Numbered from the stretch's first letter, positions 52,922 through 62,015 are shown. The stretch is DNA of 64,000 nucleotides from Desulfuromonas versatilis (GCF_019704135.1 NZ_AP024355.1:3541034-3605033); one strand, 5' to 3'. The notes: a model not told the origin generated them from the sequence alone. Numbers and translations are program-made.

Positions 52922-53443
52922 ATGTTCAACAAATTCTCCATCGACTGGGACAAGCTGCCGCCGCTCACCTCGCCCCGGCGCGACCTCGGGCTGACCGGGG
53001 TCGCGCTGGGGCTGATCAACCTGCCGCCGCGCCAGGGGTATACCTTCACCCACACCCACCGGGAACAGGAGGAGGTCTACATGGTGATCGAGGGGCGCGG
53101 CGAGCTGCTGGTGGACGGCGAGACCCTCCCCCTGCAGCCGGGCGACCTGGTGCGAGTCGCCCCGGCCTCGAAAAGGGCCCTCAACAACCCCGGCGACGCC
53201 CCCCTGCGCGTCATCTGCGCCGGGGGGGTCCCGGCCGCCGGCTATCCCAAGAACCCCGAAGGGCGCTACCTCATCGACGACGGCATTCCGGACTACGATG
53301 ACATCCCCCCGTGGTATCATGGGGACGAGCAGGTCCGGCTCAGGAACCAGGAGCTCAAGATTCGCCTGCAGCGGTCCCTGGAGCGCAGGGCGGGGAAAAC
53401 ATCCCTGAAGAATTCAGAATCCAGAGATCAGGAGCCGGAATAA
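52922..53443 (+). CDS. Cupin-domain protein
   Basis: 173 residues. Cupin motif 1 (HTHREQEEVYMVIEGRGELLVDG) with two histidines and a glutamate as metal ligands, motif 2 (LPLQPGDLVRVAPASKRALNNPGDAPL) in which the usual histidine is not in place. The C-terminal 60 residues are polar and partly repetitive and overlap the left arm of an inverted repeat. Co-directional with the quinone oxidoreductase gene and aroK. Substrate unknown. Confidence 0.8.
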   Translation: MFNKFSIDWDKLPPLTSPRRDLGLTGVALGLINLPPRQGYTFTHTHREQEEVYMVIEGRGELLVDGETLPLQPGDLVRVAPASKRALNNPGDAPLRVICAGGVPAAGYPKNPEGRYLIDDGIPDYDDIPPWYHGDEQVRLRNQELKIRLQRSLERRAGKTSLKNSESRDQEPE

Positions 53444-53490
53444 CAACAATGAACCGAATCCCAGGGTTTTCCTTCTGGATTCTGAATTCT
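53409..53490. repeat. 17-base-pair perfect inverted repeat around the cupin stop
   Basis: AGAATTCAGAATCCAGA at 53409-53425 and its exact complement at 53474-53490, with a 48-base loop that contains the cupin stop codon. It might act as a weak terminator or be a mobile short repeat. Confidence 0.6.
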
Positions 53491-53531
53491 GACTACTGGA
53501 TTCACGCCGGACCTCCAGGACCTCTTTCAAT

Positions 53532-54056
53532 ATGCCCGCAAAAGGACCATCCAGAAAATCCAACCTCGTCCTCATCGGCATGCCCGGCGCGGGCAAAAGC
53601 ACCGTCGGCGTGGTGCTGGCAAAACGGCTCGGCTACGATTTTCTCGACACCGACGTGGCGATCCAGGCCCGCGAAGGCCGGCGCCTGCAGGAGATCATCA
53701 ACCAGGACGGCCTGGCGGCCCTGCGGCGCATCGAGGAGGAAGTGCTGCTGGAGCTGCGGGTCACGCGGACCGTCATCGCCACCGGCGGCTCGGCGATCTA
53801 CAGCGTTGCGGCCATGGAGTCACTGAAGCGGAGGGGAACCATCGTATTTCTCGATGTCCCGCTCAAGGCGCTCCTGCACCGGGTCAAGGACATGGATACC
53901 CGCGGGCTGATCATGGACCCCGGCGAGACCTTTGCCGACCTGTACCAAAAGCGGCTGCCCCTCTACCGCCGCTGGGCGGAGGTGGTCATTGCCGGGCGGG
54001 AGATTTCCGTGGAAGAGATGGTTTCCAGAATCGCCGCACCTCTTGATTCGGCCTAG
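53532..54056 (+). CDS. aroK: Shikimate kinase
   Basis: 174 residues. P-loop GMPGAGKST at 16-24, shikimate-binding DTDVAIQ (Asp near 38), 'GGSAIY' (GGG-type loop) and adenine-contact 'RLPLYRRWAE'. Phosphorylates shikimate in aromatic amino-acid synthesis; aroF lies in the same window at 60.9 kb. The N terminus starts at MPAKG with a weak ribosome site. A terminator follows at 54231. Confidence 0.87.
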   Translation: MPAKGPSRKSNLVLIGMPGAGKSTVGVVLAKRLGYDFLDTDVAIQAREGRRLQEIINQDGLAALRRIEEEVLLELRVTRTVIATGGSAIYSVAAMESLKRRGTIVFLDVPLKALLHRVKDMDTRGLIMDPGETFADLYQKRLPLYRRWAEVVIAGREISVEEMVSRIAAPLDSA

Positions 54057-54230
54057 CCCGGCGCGGGATAATGCAGGTAAGGGACGATTGGAATATCGGC
54101 CCGCCTTGGCGTCCACAAGTGAGAGTGTCAATGGAGTTGGGGGTTGAAACTCGGGCGCTCTGCAGCCTGCTGGCCTCGAAACAGGTTAAACATGTCGGGG
54201 CGGCGCCAAGGAACCCTCCCGATAATTGAA

Positions 54231-54258
54231 AAGCCCGGCGGTTTCGCCGGGCTTGGTT
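54231..54258 (+). terminator. Intrinsic terminator after aroK
   Basis: Perfect ten-pair stem AAGCCCGGCG / CGCCGGGCTT, loop GTTT, then GGTTGGTTATTT. About 175 bases after the aroK stop. Confidence 0.7.
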
Positions 54259-54306
54259 GGTTATTTAAGGTCTTATTCGTTCTGGTCAAACGTCAAAACC
54301 GGCGGG

Positions 54307-54479
54307 ACTCGCCCCGTCAGGGCGAGTTACTTTTCTTGCATGCCCAAGAAAAGTAACCAAAAGAAGGGCACCCGGCTCCTGGCCCGCCTGCGGCGGGTTC
54401 CCTGCGCCGCGCAGACGTTTTGCGGCCGGGCAAAAACTCGCTTCGCTCAGACATTTGCCCGGCTTTTTCGCAAAACGTC
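54307..54479. repeat. Array of four perfect-stem hairpins, possible dispersed repeat element
   Basis: Hairpins at 54307-54327 (ACTCGCCC stem), 54326-54357 (GTTACTTTTCTTG stem, 13 pairs), 54383-54397 (CCCGCC stem) and 54414-54479 (GACGTTTTGCG plus inner GCCGGGCAAA stem, 21 pairs in all with one five-T bulge). The GTTACTTTTCTTG...CAAGAAAAGTAAC part resembles a dispersed sequence I know from other proteobacterial genomes. Confidence 0.65.
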
Positions 54480-54529
54480 CACTCCGCTCCGGCTGCGTCA
54501 CACGGGGGAGATAGCCCAACCACCAGGAA

Positions 54530-54874
54530 TCACTCCCCCACCGGCAGGTTGACCGTCAGCAGCACCAGGTCCACATCCCCGGTGTTGCGGTAGCCGTGGG
54601 AGGTTCCCGCCGGGACCTGGGCCACGCGGCCTGGGGAGATGGCATAGGTTTTGTCGCCCAGCCACCCCACCCCCTCCCCCTCCACGAACCAAAACAGGTG
54701 GTGATAGGGGTCCGCATGCCGCGCAAACTCGCCGCCGGGCTCAACCCGGGTCAGCATGAGTTTGAGGCCTCCCGCGGCGGCAGCGTGCAGGGGCTTGGCG
54801 CTGACCCCGGTGGTAAGATCCTGCCGCAGCCGCTGCCAGCCCAAGTCATCGAGATCGAAAACCCTGGCCTCCAT
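54530..54874 (-). CDS. Small cupin protein
   Basis: 114 residues, one cupin-2 barrel. Metal-site pattern: 'FARHADPYHHLFWFVEGEGVGWLGDKTY' with three histidines, then 'ISPGRVAQVPAGTSHGYRNTGD' with the second-motif histidine, so the metal site is probably complete. Function unknown; such single-domain cupins often act on small organic acids or as sensors. It follows the HDOD gene on the same strand with a 22-base gap and could share its transcript. Confidence 0.83.
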   Translation of the reverse strand: MEARVFDLDDLGWQRLRQDLTTGVSAKPLHAAAAGGLKLMLTRVEPGGEFARHADPYHHLFWFVEGEGVGWLGDKTYAISPGRVAQVPAGTSHGYRNTGDVDLVLLTVNLPVGE

Positions 54875-54896
54875 GCTTTGCCTTCCCCTTGGCCGC

Positions 54897-55868
54897 TCAG
54901 CCCATGAAGGTTTCGCGGTCTTTCTCGAACAGCTCCCTGAATTCCAGCAGAGCCTGGTTGACCTGCTCGTACTCCAGACCCAGGGCCCGAACCCCGGGGA
55001 TCGCCCCCAGGTCGATGGATTTGTCCGGGGCCCGACGACCGAGTCCCAGGCGCAGACAAAAATTGTCGGCGATGTTGACGGTGGCCATCAGCCGGTATAC
55101 CGCCGGATCCTCCCCGGGAACCATCGCCATGTCGGAATGATGACGCACCGCATAGACCAACGATTCGGCGATGTGCCATTTGCGCAGCACCGCCTCGCCG
55201 ATCACCGCGTGCGAATAGGGGAAGTAGCGCCGCTCCAGCTCTTCGAGGGACCCTTCCCCATTGTAGGCCTCCTGGATCATCTGCAGGAATTTGACGCCGT
55301 CCATGTTGTTCATCACCAGCTTGCCGATATGCCGGAACAACCCGCCCAGGAACGCCTCTTCCGGATCGGCGGCGCGAAAGCGCAGGGCCAGCAGCCGGGC
55401 GGCAATGGCACCACCGATGGCGTCTTCCCAGAGCATCTTCTCCATCAGGCCGAAGGAGCGGTTGAGCCCTTTCATGCTCGAGGCGAACACCAGGCTCTTC
55501 AGGGTGCGCTCGCCCAGCACCACGATGGCCCGGCGCAGGGTATTGACCTGCTTCTGCATGCTGTAGAAGGAGGAATTGGCTATTTTCATCACCCGGGCCG
55601 AGACCGCCGGATCCAGGGAAATGGCCCGGGCCAGGTCCTCGGCGCTGGAGTCGGGGTCCTGGGTGATTTTGACCACCTTTGCCGCCACCACCGGCATCGG
55701 CGGAAGATCGCTTACGGCGTTGACGACCGATTGAAGTTCGCTCTGCATGGTCGGCGCAAATCCCTCCGGAACATTGATGTGGTCCTCCTCGAACCCACCC
55801 GGGACTTCGGGGGGGGGCGATCCCGTGGTCAAATTTCCGACCGACCTGGGCCGTAAGGGGGCCTGCAT
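54897..55868 (-). CDS. HDOD-domain signalling protein
   Basis: 323 residues from ATG 55868; TTG 55892 and ATG 55748 are alternatives, the last having GGAGGG ahead and starting just before the domain. HDOD domain at about 60-255 ('LPPMPVVAAKVVKITQDPDSSAEDLARAISLDPAVSARVMKIANSSFY', 'LGERTLKSLVFASS', 'LGGLFRHIGKLVM'). The HD phosphodiesterase metal residues are not retained, as usual for HDOD, so the domain likely relays signals. N-terminal 40 residues are proline-rich if the long form is made. No partner domain. Confidence 0.85.
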   Translation of the reverse strand: MQAPLRPRSVGNLTTGSPPPEVPGGFEEDHINVPEGFAPTMQSELQSVVNAVSDLPPMPVVAAKVVKITQDPDSSAEDLARAISLDPAVSARVMKIANSSFYSMQKQVNTLRRAIVVLGERTLKSLVFASSMKGLNRSFGLMEKMLWEDAIGGAIAARLLALRFRAADPEEAFLGGLFRHIGKLVMNNMDGVKFLQMIQEAYNGEGSLEELERRYFPYSHAVIGEAVLRKWHIAESLVYAVRHHSDMAMVPGEDPAVYRLMATVNIADNFCLRLGLGRRAPDKSIDLGAIPGVRALGLEYEQVNQALLEFRELFEKDRETFMG

Positions 55869-55929
55869 TTGGATTTGCAATTTTACTGCCAAAATGCCGT
55901 ATTATTTTCGCGGATTTTGCCTGTCGGCA

Positions 55930-57141
55930 TCAGGGCCTGGTCTTCGCACCGGCCTGGGTCTGCGCCTCCTTGGGCAGCAGCACCCAAAGCCAGCCGGCCT
56001 GCTTGGTGCGGCCGGCGTAGCTGCCCGCCTCTTCGCCCAGTCCCCAGAAAAAATCGGCCCGCACCCGGCCCTTGATCGCCCCGCCGGTGTCCTGAGCCGC
56101 CATCAGGCGCCGCAGCGGACCGCCGCCGCCCGGCCAGGTTGTGGCGATAAAGACCGGTGCCCCCAGGGGGATAGTCCGCGGGTCGACGGCCAGGCTGCGC
56201 CCCGGGGTGAGCGGCACCCCGAGGGCTCCGGGAGGCACCTGGACCCCGGGGTCCAGTTCGCGAAAGAACACGTAGCTGGGGTTTTCACCGAGCAGTCCGG
56301 CGACGCTTTCGGGGTTTTGCCGGGCCCATTCCTTGATGTTCTGCATCGACATCTGGTCGCGGGTCATGGCTCCGCGCTCGAGCAGCAGCTTGCCGATGGA
56401 GCGATAGGGGTGGCCATTCTGGTCCGCGTAATTGAGCATGATCTTCTCGCCGCCCGGCAGGCTGATGCGCCCCGACCCCTGGATGTGCAGGAAGAACAGC
56501 TCGACGGGGTCCTCGACCCAGAACAGTTCCTTGCCCGCCAGGGGCTGTTGCGGCCCGTCGATCACCGTCCGGTCCCAGTAGGGCACCACCTTGCGCCCCA
56601 CCACCCGGCCGCGCAGCCGGTAATCGCCGAGTTCGGGGTAGACGCTGCGCAGATCGATGACCAGCAGGTCGTCGGGCAGCCCGTAAAGCGGGTACTTATG
56701 GCGGGCTGTGGGCATCCGGCTCCCTTTGAGTTCGGGGACGTAATAACCGGTGATCAGCCCAGAACCCGTCCCGTCGACATTGCGCACCTGGTGGGGGGTG
56801 AAATACTGCTCGAAAAACCTCTGCACCGCACCCGGATCGACGACGTTCACCGCCTTCGCCGCGCTGCAGGCCGACTGGAACTGGGGGCGGGACTTCAGCC
56901 CCTGGCAGCTTTTCAAAAACGCCTCCAGGGCCGGACCCGGTTCCGGGTCGGGCCAGCCGTCGACCAGCTCCCAGGGGACCGGGGTAAGGGCCGGCACCAC
57001 CACCTGCGGCACCGGCGGTGGCGGCGGCGCAGGCGGAGCCACCTCGGGAGCCAGGGTGCAGGAGGCCAGGCACAGCAGCACAAGGGCAGGAAGAATCGCG
57101 ATAAACCGGGGGACGGGACGACGGCCACAACCAGCGGGCAT
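55930..57141 (-). CDS. mltA: Membrane-bound lytic murein transglycosylase A
   Basis: 403 residues with lipoprotein signal (LLCLASC) and a proline-rich linker. MltA domain and the C-terminal 3D domain follow; the catalytic region 'MAAQDTGGAIKGRVRADFFWG' with conserved aspartates is intact, as is 'LFFLHIQGSGRISLPGG'. Cleaves glycan strands of peptidoglycan to 1,6-anhydro-muropeptides at the outer-membrane inner face. Downstream of priA on the same strand. Confidence 0.92.
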   Translation of the reverse strand: MPAGCGRRPVPRFIAILPALVLLCLASCTLAPEVAPPAPPPPPVPQVVVPALTPVPWELVDGWPDPEPGPALEAFLKSCQGLKSRPQFQSACSAAKAVNVVDPGAVQRFFEQYFTPHQVRNVDGTGSGLITGYYVPELKGSRMPTARHKYPLYGLPDDLLVIDLRSVYPELGDYRLRGRVVGRKVVPYWDRTVIDGPQQPLAGKELFWVEDPVELFFLHIQGSGRISLPGGEKIMLNYADQNGHPYRSIGKLLLERGAMTRDQMSMQNIKEWARQNPESVAGLLGENPSYVFFRELDPGVQVPPGALGVPLTPGRSLAVDPRTIPLGAPVFIATTWPGGGGPLRRLMAAQDTGGAIKGRVRADFFWGLGEEAGSYAGRTKQAGWLWVLLPKEAQTQAGAKTRP

Positions 57142-57220
57142 GCAGGGAGTCCTCGCAAGGCAAAGGGTTCACGAGGGGAAACAATAGCCGCTTTTCAGGA
57201 GCCCGTCAAACGGATCGACT

Positions 57221-57248
57221 CGTGACTCGTGATTCGTGATTCGTGACT
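57221..57248. repeat. Four tandem heptamers (CGTGAYT)
   Basis: CGTGACT, CGTGATT, CGTGATT, CGTGACT in direct succession between priA and mltA; in the other phase ACTCGTG/ATTCGTG, of the ACNCNTN family. Confidence 0.75.
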
Positions 57249-57256
57249 CCTGTCTT

Positions 57257-59452
57257 TCAAAGCATATCTACCGGGTCGACGTCGACGGCCAGGGCCACCC
57301 CCGCGGGGATCTTGCGGCGCAGGACATCGAGGCGTACCAGCAGACGGCGCAGCGGGGGGCGGCGGGGGGCCTTGAGCAGCACCTGCATGCGGGTCTTGCC
57401 CCGCAGCCGGGCCAGCGGGCAGGGGGCCGGGCCGAGCACCTCGGCCTCCCCGGCGTCGTCCGCCAAGGCCTCGGCCAGGGCAGTCGCCGCCGCATTGACC
57501 CGCCCCGGGTCGTTGCCGGCCAGCACCAGGTTGACCAGGTAACCGAAGGGGGGGTAGCCGAGCTCCTGGCGAAAGGCGATCTCCTGCTCGTAGAACCCCT
57601 GGTAGTCGTGCAGGGCGGCACACTGCAGGGCGTAATGCTCGGGGGCAAAAGTCTGGATATAGACCCTGCCGGGCAGCTCGGCGCGCCCGGCGCGGCCGGC
57701 CACCTGGGTCAGCAGGGCGAAGGTCCGCTCGGCGCTGCGGAAATCGGGGAAGTTCAGCGACGAGTCGGCCCCCACCACCCCGACCAGGGTCACCCCGGGA
57801 AAATCGTGTCCCTTGGCGATCATCTGGGTGCCGATCAGGATATCCACCTCGCCCCGGCTCATCCGCTCCACCAGCTGCTGGTGGGAGCCCTTGCGCGTGG
57901 TCGAGTCGCGGTCCATGCGGGCGATGCGGGCCTGGGGAAACAGCGCCTCCAGCTCCTCCTCGAGCCGCTCGGTGCCGGCCCCTTCGGGGGCGAGGCCGCC
58001 GCCGCTGCAGCGCGGGCAGAGCTCGGGGGGCGCCTGGCTGAAATCGCAGTAGTGGCAGCGCAGCCGCCGGGACTTCTGGTAATAGGTCAGGGTGATTTCG
58101 CAGTTGGGGCAGCGGAAGCTCTGGCCGCAGTCGCCGCACAGCAGGTAGGGAGAAAAGCCGCGCCGGTTAAGCAGCAGCAGCGCCTGCTGGCGCGCCTCCA
58201 GCACCTCGCCCAGGGCCGCCACCAGCGGGGCCGAGAGCACCCCTTCGGGGCGCTGCTGGACCAGGTCGACCAGCTCAACCGCAGGCAGGGGACGCTCCTG
58301 GGCGCGTGCGGCCAGCGGCAGATAGCCGCTTTGCCCCTCGCGGGCCCGGTGAAAGGTGGTCAGCGCCGGGGTGGCGCTGCCGAGCAGCACCAGGGTCTTG
58401 CTCATCTGGCCGCGCAGCAGGGCGAGGTCCCGGGCATGGTAGCGAAACCCCTCGGCCTGCTTGTAGCTCGCCTCGTGCTCCTCGTCGACGACGATGACAC
58501 CGAGCCGCTCCAGGGGGGCGAAAACCGCCGAGCGGGCGCCGATGACGATATCGGCGGCACCGCGGGCGATGGCCCGCCAGGCATCGTAGCGCTCGCCGTC
58601 GGAGAGCCCCGAGTGCAGCACCGCGATGCCGGTGCCGGCGGCGGCGAAGCGGGCTCGGAAGCGCCCCACCAGCTGGGGGGTCAGGGCGATTTCCGGGACC
58701 AGGACCAGGGCCCGGGCCCCCCGCTGCAGGGCCGCGGCGATGATCCGCAGGTAGACCTCGGTCTTGCCGCTGCCGGTCACCCCGTGTAGCAGAAACGGCG
58801 CGAACCCATCACCCAACTTGGCCCGCAGCTGCTCCAGCGCCCGGGCCTGGTCGGGGGTCGGTTCGAGTTGCGAATCGGGCGGCGGGGGCTGGTCAAGGAA
58901 CGGGTCGCGCAGCCGCTCGCCGCTCTCCTCCTCGAGAAAGCCCAACTCCACCAGCCGCCGCAGCGGCGCGTGGGGCGCGGCGAAGTGTTCGCGCAGCTCG
59001 CTCAGGGCGACCTGCCCCCGCTCCCGCACCAGCTGGCAGATCTGCCGCTGCCGGGCCCCCGGCGGCTCGTCGCCGCGCGGCGCGGCGCGGTAGAAGCGCT
59101 CCTGCAGGATGCTGACCTCGGCGCCCCGCCCCGATAGCCCCGCCGGCAGGGCGGTGCGGATCACCTCTCCGGGGGGATGGCAGTAATACTCGGCGGCGCG
59201 CAGGAAAAAATCGATCATCGCCGGCGGGAACAGGGGCGCCTCGTCGAGCACCTCGGCGACCGGCTTGAGGCCCTCCGCCTCCCCTTCGGCCACCCCCAGC
59301 AGGTAGCCGACCACGCTGCGCCGGCCCAGCGGCACCCGCAAGCGCACCCCGACCCGGGCCCGCTCGCGCAGCTCGGCGGGCAGCAGGTAGGAGAGCAGCT
59401 TGTCCAGTGGCGCCGCCACGGCCACGGTGGCGACGAGCGATGGTTTCACCAA
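57257..59452 (-). CDS. priA: Primosomal replication helicase PriA
   Basis: 731 residues, normal length. N-terminal 3'-end-binding domain, Walker A GVTGSGKT (224-231), DEEH box, helicase motifs through 'GTQMIAKGHDFPGVTLVGVVGADSSLNFPDFRSAERTF' and the two-zinc module CGDCGQSFRCPNC ... CHYC ... CPRC. Restarts stalled replication forks. The gene is followed by mltA on the same strand. GGAAGG lies ahead of the ATG, which itself needs no alternative start. Confidence 0.96.
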   Translation of the reverse strand: MVKPSLVATVAVAAPLDKLLSYLLPAELRERARVGVRLRVPLGRRSVVGYLLGVAEGEAEGLKPVAEVLDEAPLFPPAMIDFFLRAAEYYCHPPGEVIRTALPAGLSGRGAEVSILQERFYRAAPRGDEPPGARQRQICQLVRERGQVALSELREHFAAPHAPLRRLVELGFLEEESGERLRDPFLDQPPPPDSQLEPTPDQARALEQLRAKLGDGFAPFLLHGVTGSGKTEVYLRIIAAALQRGARALVLVPEIALTPQLVGRFRARFAAAGTGIAVLHSGLSDGERYDAWRAIARGAADIVIGARSAVFAPLERLGVIVVDEEHEASYKQAEGFRYHARDLALLRGQMSKTLVLLGSATPALTTFHRAREGQSGYLPLAARAQERPLPAVELVDLVQQRPEGVLSAPLVAALGEVLEARQQALLLLNRRGFSPYLLCGDCGQSFRCPNCEITLTYYQKSRRLRCHYCDFSQAPPELCPRCSGGGLAPEGAGTERLEEELEALFPQARIARMDRDSTTRKGSHQQLVERMSRGEVDILIGTQMIAKGHDFPGVTLVGVVGADSSLNFPDFRSAERTFALLTQVAGRAGRAELPGRVYIQTFAPEHYALQCAALHDYQGFYEQEIAFRQELGYPPFGYLVNLVLAGNDPGRVNAAATALAEALADDAGEAEVLGPAPCPLARLRGKTRMQVLLKAPRRPPLRRLLVRLDVLRRKIPAGVALAVDVDPVDML

Positions 59453-59520
59453 GGGAAGGTCCTCGAAGGGGCTGGGCAGACCGGCGTGAAATTATGCACC
59501 GGGGGCGAAAAAAATGCAAA

Positions 59521-59557
59521 AGCCAAGGGGCCGCCCCCGTGGACGGCCCCTTGGCCT
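59521..59557 (-). terminator. Intrinsic terminator of the flavodiiron gene
   Basis: GCCAAGGGGCCG / CGGCCCCTTGGC stem with ten-base loop; on the minus strand it is followed by TTTTGCATTTTTTT. It lies between the flavodiiron stop (59582) and the priA start (59452). Confidence 0.8.
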
Positions 59558-59581
59558 TGCAGTCAGCGGCGATGCGGCGGC

Positions 59582-60775
59582 TCAGGCCTGGGTCAGGGCC
59601 TTGCCCACCTGCTCGCCGAAGTCACGGCACTCCTGGATGTCATGGTCGGTGGGCTTGAAGCGGTAGGTCAGCCCCGGCACCGGCAGGGAGTACTTGAGCC
59701 CCTTGAGGCGCTCCTCCACCAGGTTCACCGCCTCGCCGCTCCAACCGAAGGAACCGAACACGGCGCCCAGCTTCCCCTTGGGGGTCACCGAGGAGAGCAG
59801 CGACAAAGCGTTCCAGACCGGCGGGGGCGCGTCGCGGTTGATGGTCGGGGTGCCCACCACCAGGGCGTCGCAGCGCTCCAGCTCGCTGCGCAGCACCTGG
59901 GTGTCGGCATCGATCAGGCTGTACTCGGCCACCTCGACCCCCTGGGCCTGCAGGCCGGCGGCCACCGAGCGGGCCATCTGCCGGGTGTTGCCGTGGGGCG
60001 AAAGGGTCAGCACCAGGGCCCTCTTGGCCGCCGAAGCGGGCGGGGCGGCGGCCAGTTCCTTGTAGCGGGCGATGGCCGCCTTGGGGTGGCTGCGCAGCAC
60101 CGGCCCGTGGGAGGGGCAGACCAGCTCGATGGGCAGCCCTTCGACCTTGGCCACCGCCTCGCGGATCTTCTCCTTGAAGGGGCGCATGATGGTGTCGAAG
60201 TACTGCTCGAACTCGGCGGTGAAATCCCCGGCTTCGTCGTTGTAGAGCTTGTCGCTGCAGTAGTGGGAGCCGAAGGCGTCGCAGGAGAAGAGGATGGCGT
60301 CCTCCACCAGGTAGGTGAACATGGTGTCGGGCCAGTGCAGCGAAGGGGCGAGGATGAAGCGCAGCGTCCGGCCGCCCAGGTCGATCTCCTCGCCTTCGGC
60401 CACCGGGTGGGTCTTCATCGGCTGCTCGAAGAGCTGCTTGAGAAAGTTCTCCCCGGGGCGCGTGCAATAGACCTCGATCTCGGGGTTGAGCTCGAGCAGC
60501 CGCCCCAGCGCCCCCGAATGGTCGGGTTCGGTATGGTTGACCACCACCAGGTCGATCTGCTCCAGCGGCACCAGGCTGCTCAGGTTCTCGATAAAGGCCT
60601 CGGTATAGGGGGCCTTGACCGTGTCGATGAGAGCGGTCTTGCTGGTGCCGCGCACCAGGTAGGAATTGTAGCTGCTGCCGTGGCGGGTGGGGAAGAGCTC
60701 GTCGAATATGCGCAACTCGGGGTGGCGTGCCCCCAGCCACGTCACCCCCGGTTTGATTTCGATAGGACCGGCCAT
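59582..60775 (-). CDS. A-type flavodiiron protein (FprA-like)
   Basis: 397 residues from ATG 60775 (AAGGA nine bases ahead). The metallo-beta-lactamase-like diiron domain has HTEPDH (ligands H, E, D), SLHWPD, SCDAFGSH and CPSHGP; the flavodoxin domain for FMN starts at about 250 (LVLTLSPHGNTRQMARSV, TPTINRDAPPPVW). Reduces O2 to water or NO to N2O in anaerobes, protecting them from oxygen or nitrosative stress. No rubredoxin domain is fused. Single gene with its own terminator. Confidence 0.93.
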   Translation of the reverse strand: MAGPIEIKPGVTWLGARHPELRIFDELFPTRHGSSYNSYLVRGTSKTALIDTVKAPYTEAFIENLSSLVPLEQIDLVVVNHTEPDHSGALGRLLELNPEIEVYCTRPGENFLKQLFEQPMKTHPVAEGEEIDLGGRTLRFILAPSLHWPDTMFTYLVEDAILFSCDAFGSHYCSDKLYNDEAGDFTAEFEQYFDTIMRPFKEKIREAVAKVEGLPIELVCPSHGPVLRSHPKAAIARYKELAAAPPASAAKRALVLTLSPHGNTRQMARSVAAGLQAQGVEVAEYSLIDADTQVLRSELERCDALVVGTPTINRDAPPPVWNALSLLSSVTPKGKLGAVFGSFGWSGEAVNLVEERLKGLKYSLPVPGLTYRFKPTDHDIQECRDFGEQVGKALTQA

Positions 60776-60897
60776 GAGAAACATCCTTTCTGTGTCATTC
60801 AACTAAATGACCGCTTTGGTCATTATGAAAGATTACCCCAGAAAATCGAGGCTGGCAAGCACCTGGCCGCTACCAGATCGCCCCGGACAGGGTTGGG

Positions 60898-61908
60898 TTA
60901 ATAGCCCAGGTATTTGAGCAGGCCCTCGACCTCCCCCATCAGGCTGGCGAACCCCTCGCCGCTCAGGCTCTGCGCTCCGTCGCACAGCGCCTTTTCCGGC
61001 TCGGGATGAACCTCGACCATGATCCCGTGGGCGCCGGCGACCAGCGCCGCCTTGGCCATCACCGGCACCAGCGGGCGCTTGCCGGTGGCGTGGCTGGGGT
61101 CGACGATGATCGGCAGATGGCTCATCTGGCGGATCAGCGGGACTACCGACAGGTCGAGGGTGTTGCGGGTGGCCCGCTCGAAGGTGCGGATGCCGCGCTC
61201 GCAGAGGATGACCCGCTCGTTCCCCTCGGCCAGCAGGTATTCGGCGGCGGCAAGAAACTCCTCGATGGTGGCGCTCATGCCGCGTTTGAGCAGCACGGGG
61301 AAACCGCTGCGGCCGGCCTCCTTGAGCAGGTCGAAGTTCTGCATGTTGCGGGCGCCGATCTGCAGGATGTCGGCGTGGCGGCAGACCGCCTCGAGCTGGT
61401 CGATGCGCATCACCTCGGTGATCACCGGCAGCCCCTCGGCGTCGCCGGCCTGGCGCAGCAGTTTGAGCCCCTCGACCCCCAGCCCCTGGAAGGAGTGGGG
61501 CCCGGTGCGCGGCTTGAAAGCGCCGCCGCGCAGCACCTGCCCGCCGGCCGCCTTGACCTGGCGGGCGGCGTCGAGCATCTGCTTTTCGTTCTCGATGGAG
61601 CAGGGCCCGGCGATGACCACCGGCCGCTGACCGTCGCCGAAGCGCACCCCGGCGGCCTCGACCACCGTCGACTCGGGATGAAAATCCCGCGAGACCAGCT
61701 TGTAGGGCTTGCTCACGTGGATGCACTCGCGCACCCCGGGCAACTCGCGGATGGTGGCGTCGTCCACGTAGCCCTGGTTGCCGAGCACCCCGATGGCGGT
61801 GCGTTCGCTCCCCGGGATCGGCTTGGCCTCCAGGCCCATGACCTCCACGGCCTTCTGCACGGCTTTGACCTGCTCTTCGGTGGCGTTGTGGTCCATGACG
61901 ATAAGCAT
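60898..61908 (-). CDS. aroF: 3-deoxy-7-phosphoheptulonate (DAHP) synthase
   Basis: 336 residues from ATG 61908 (AAGGAG nine bases ahead). N-terminal ferredoxin-like (ACT-like) regulatory domain of about 70 residues (LIVMDHNATEEQVKAVQKAVE...), then the catalytic TIM barrel with 'PVVIAGPCSIENEKQML', 'LRGGAFKPRTGPHSFQG', 'KRGMSATIEEFL' and 'PIIVDPSHATGKR'. This is the AroA-beta/type Ibeta class. First step of the shikimate pathway, expected to be feedback-inhibited through the N-terminal domain. A longer frame runs upstream across the aminotransferase gene, but only this part has the family sequence. Confidence 0.94.
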   Translation of the reverse strand: MLIVMDHNATEEQVKAVQKAVEVMGLEAKPIPGSERTAIGVLGNQGYVDDATIRELPGVRECIHVSKPYKLVSRDFHPESTVVEAAGVRFGDGQRPVVIAGPCSIENEKQMLDAARQVKAAGGQVLRGGAFKPRTGPHSFQGLGVEGLKLLRQAGDAEGLPVITEVMRIDQLEAVCRHADILQIGARNMQNFDLLKEAGRSGFPVLLKRGMSATIEEFLAAAEYLLAEGNERVILCERGIRTFERATRNTLDLSVVPLIRQMSHLPIIVDPSHATGKRPLVPVMAKAALVAGAHGIMVEVHPEPEKALCDGAQSLSGEGFASLMGEVEGLLKYLGY

Positions 61909-61970
61909 GGTTGGTAGCTCCTTTTGGCGGTAACGAATCTTATTTGCCAGGCTGAAAGCCCGTGGGCCGC

Positions 61971-62015
61971 GACCGATCGGACAGATCAGACCGATCGGTC
62001 GGATCTGTCGGGTCC
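61971..62015. repeat. Palindromic GATC-rich hairpin between aminotransferase gene and aroF
   Basis: ACAGATC at 61981 and GATCTGT at 62002 flank a perfect 12-base palindrome GACCGATCGGTC (61989-62000); GACCGATCGG occurs just before. No T run. Confidence 0.5.

Larger units (their letters stand above)
54057..54529. other. Non-coding region with tandem hairpins
   Basis: About 470 bases without a gene. It holds the aroK terminator and, from 54307 to 54479, four successive hairpins described separately. No coding frame with codon usage like the neighbours. Confidence 0.65.
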
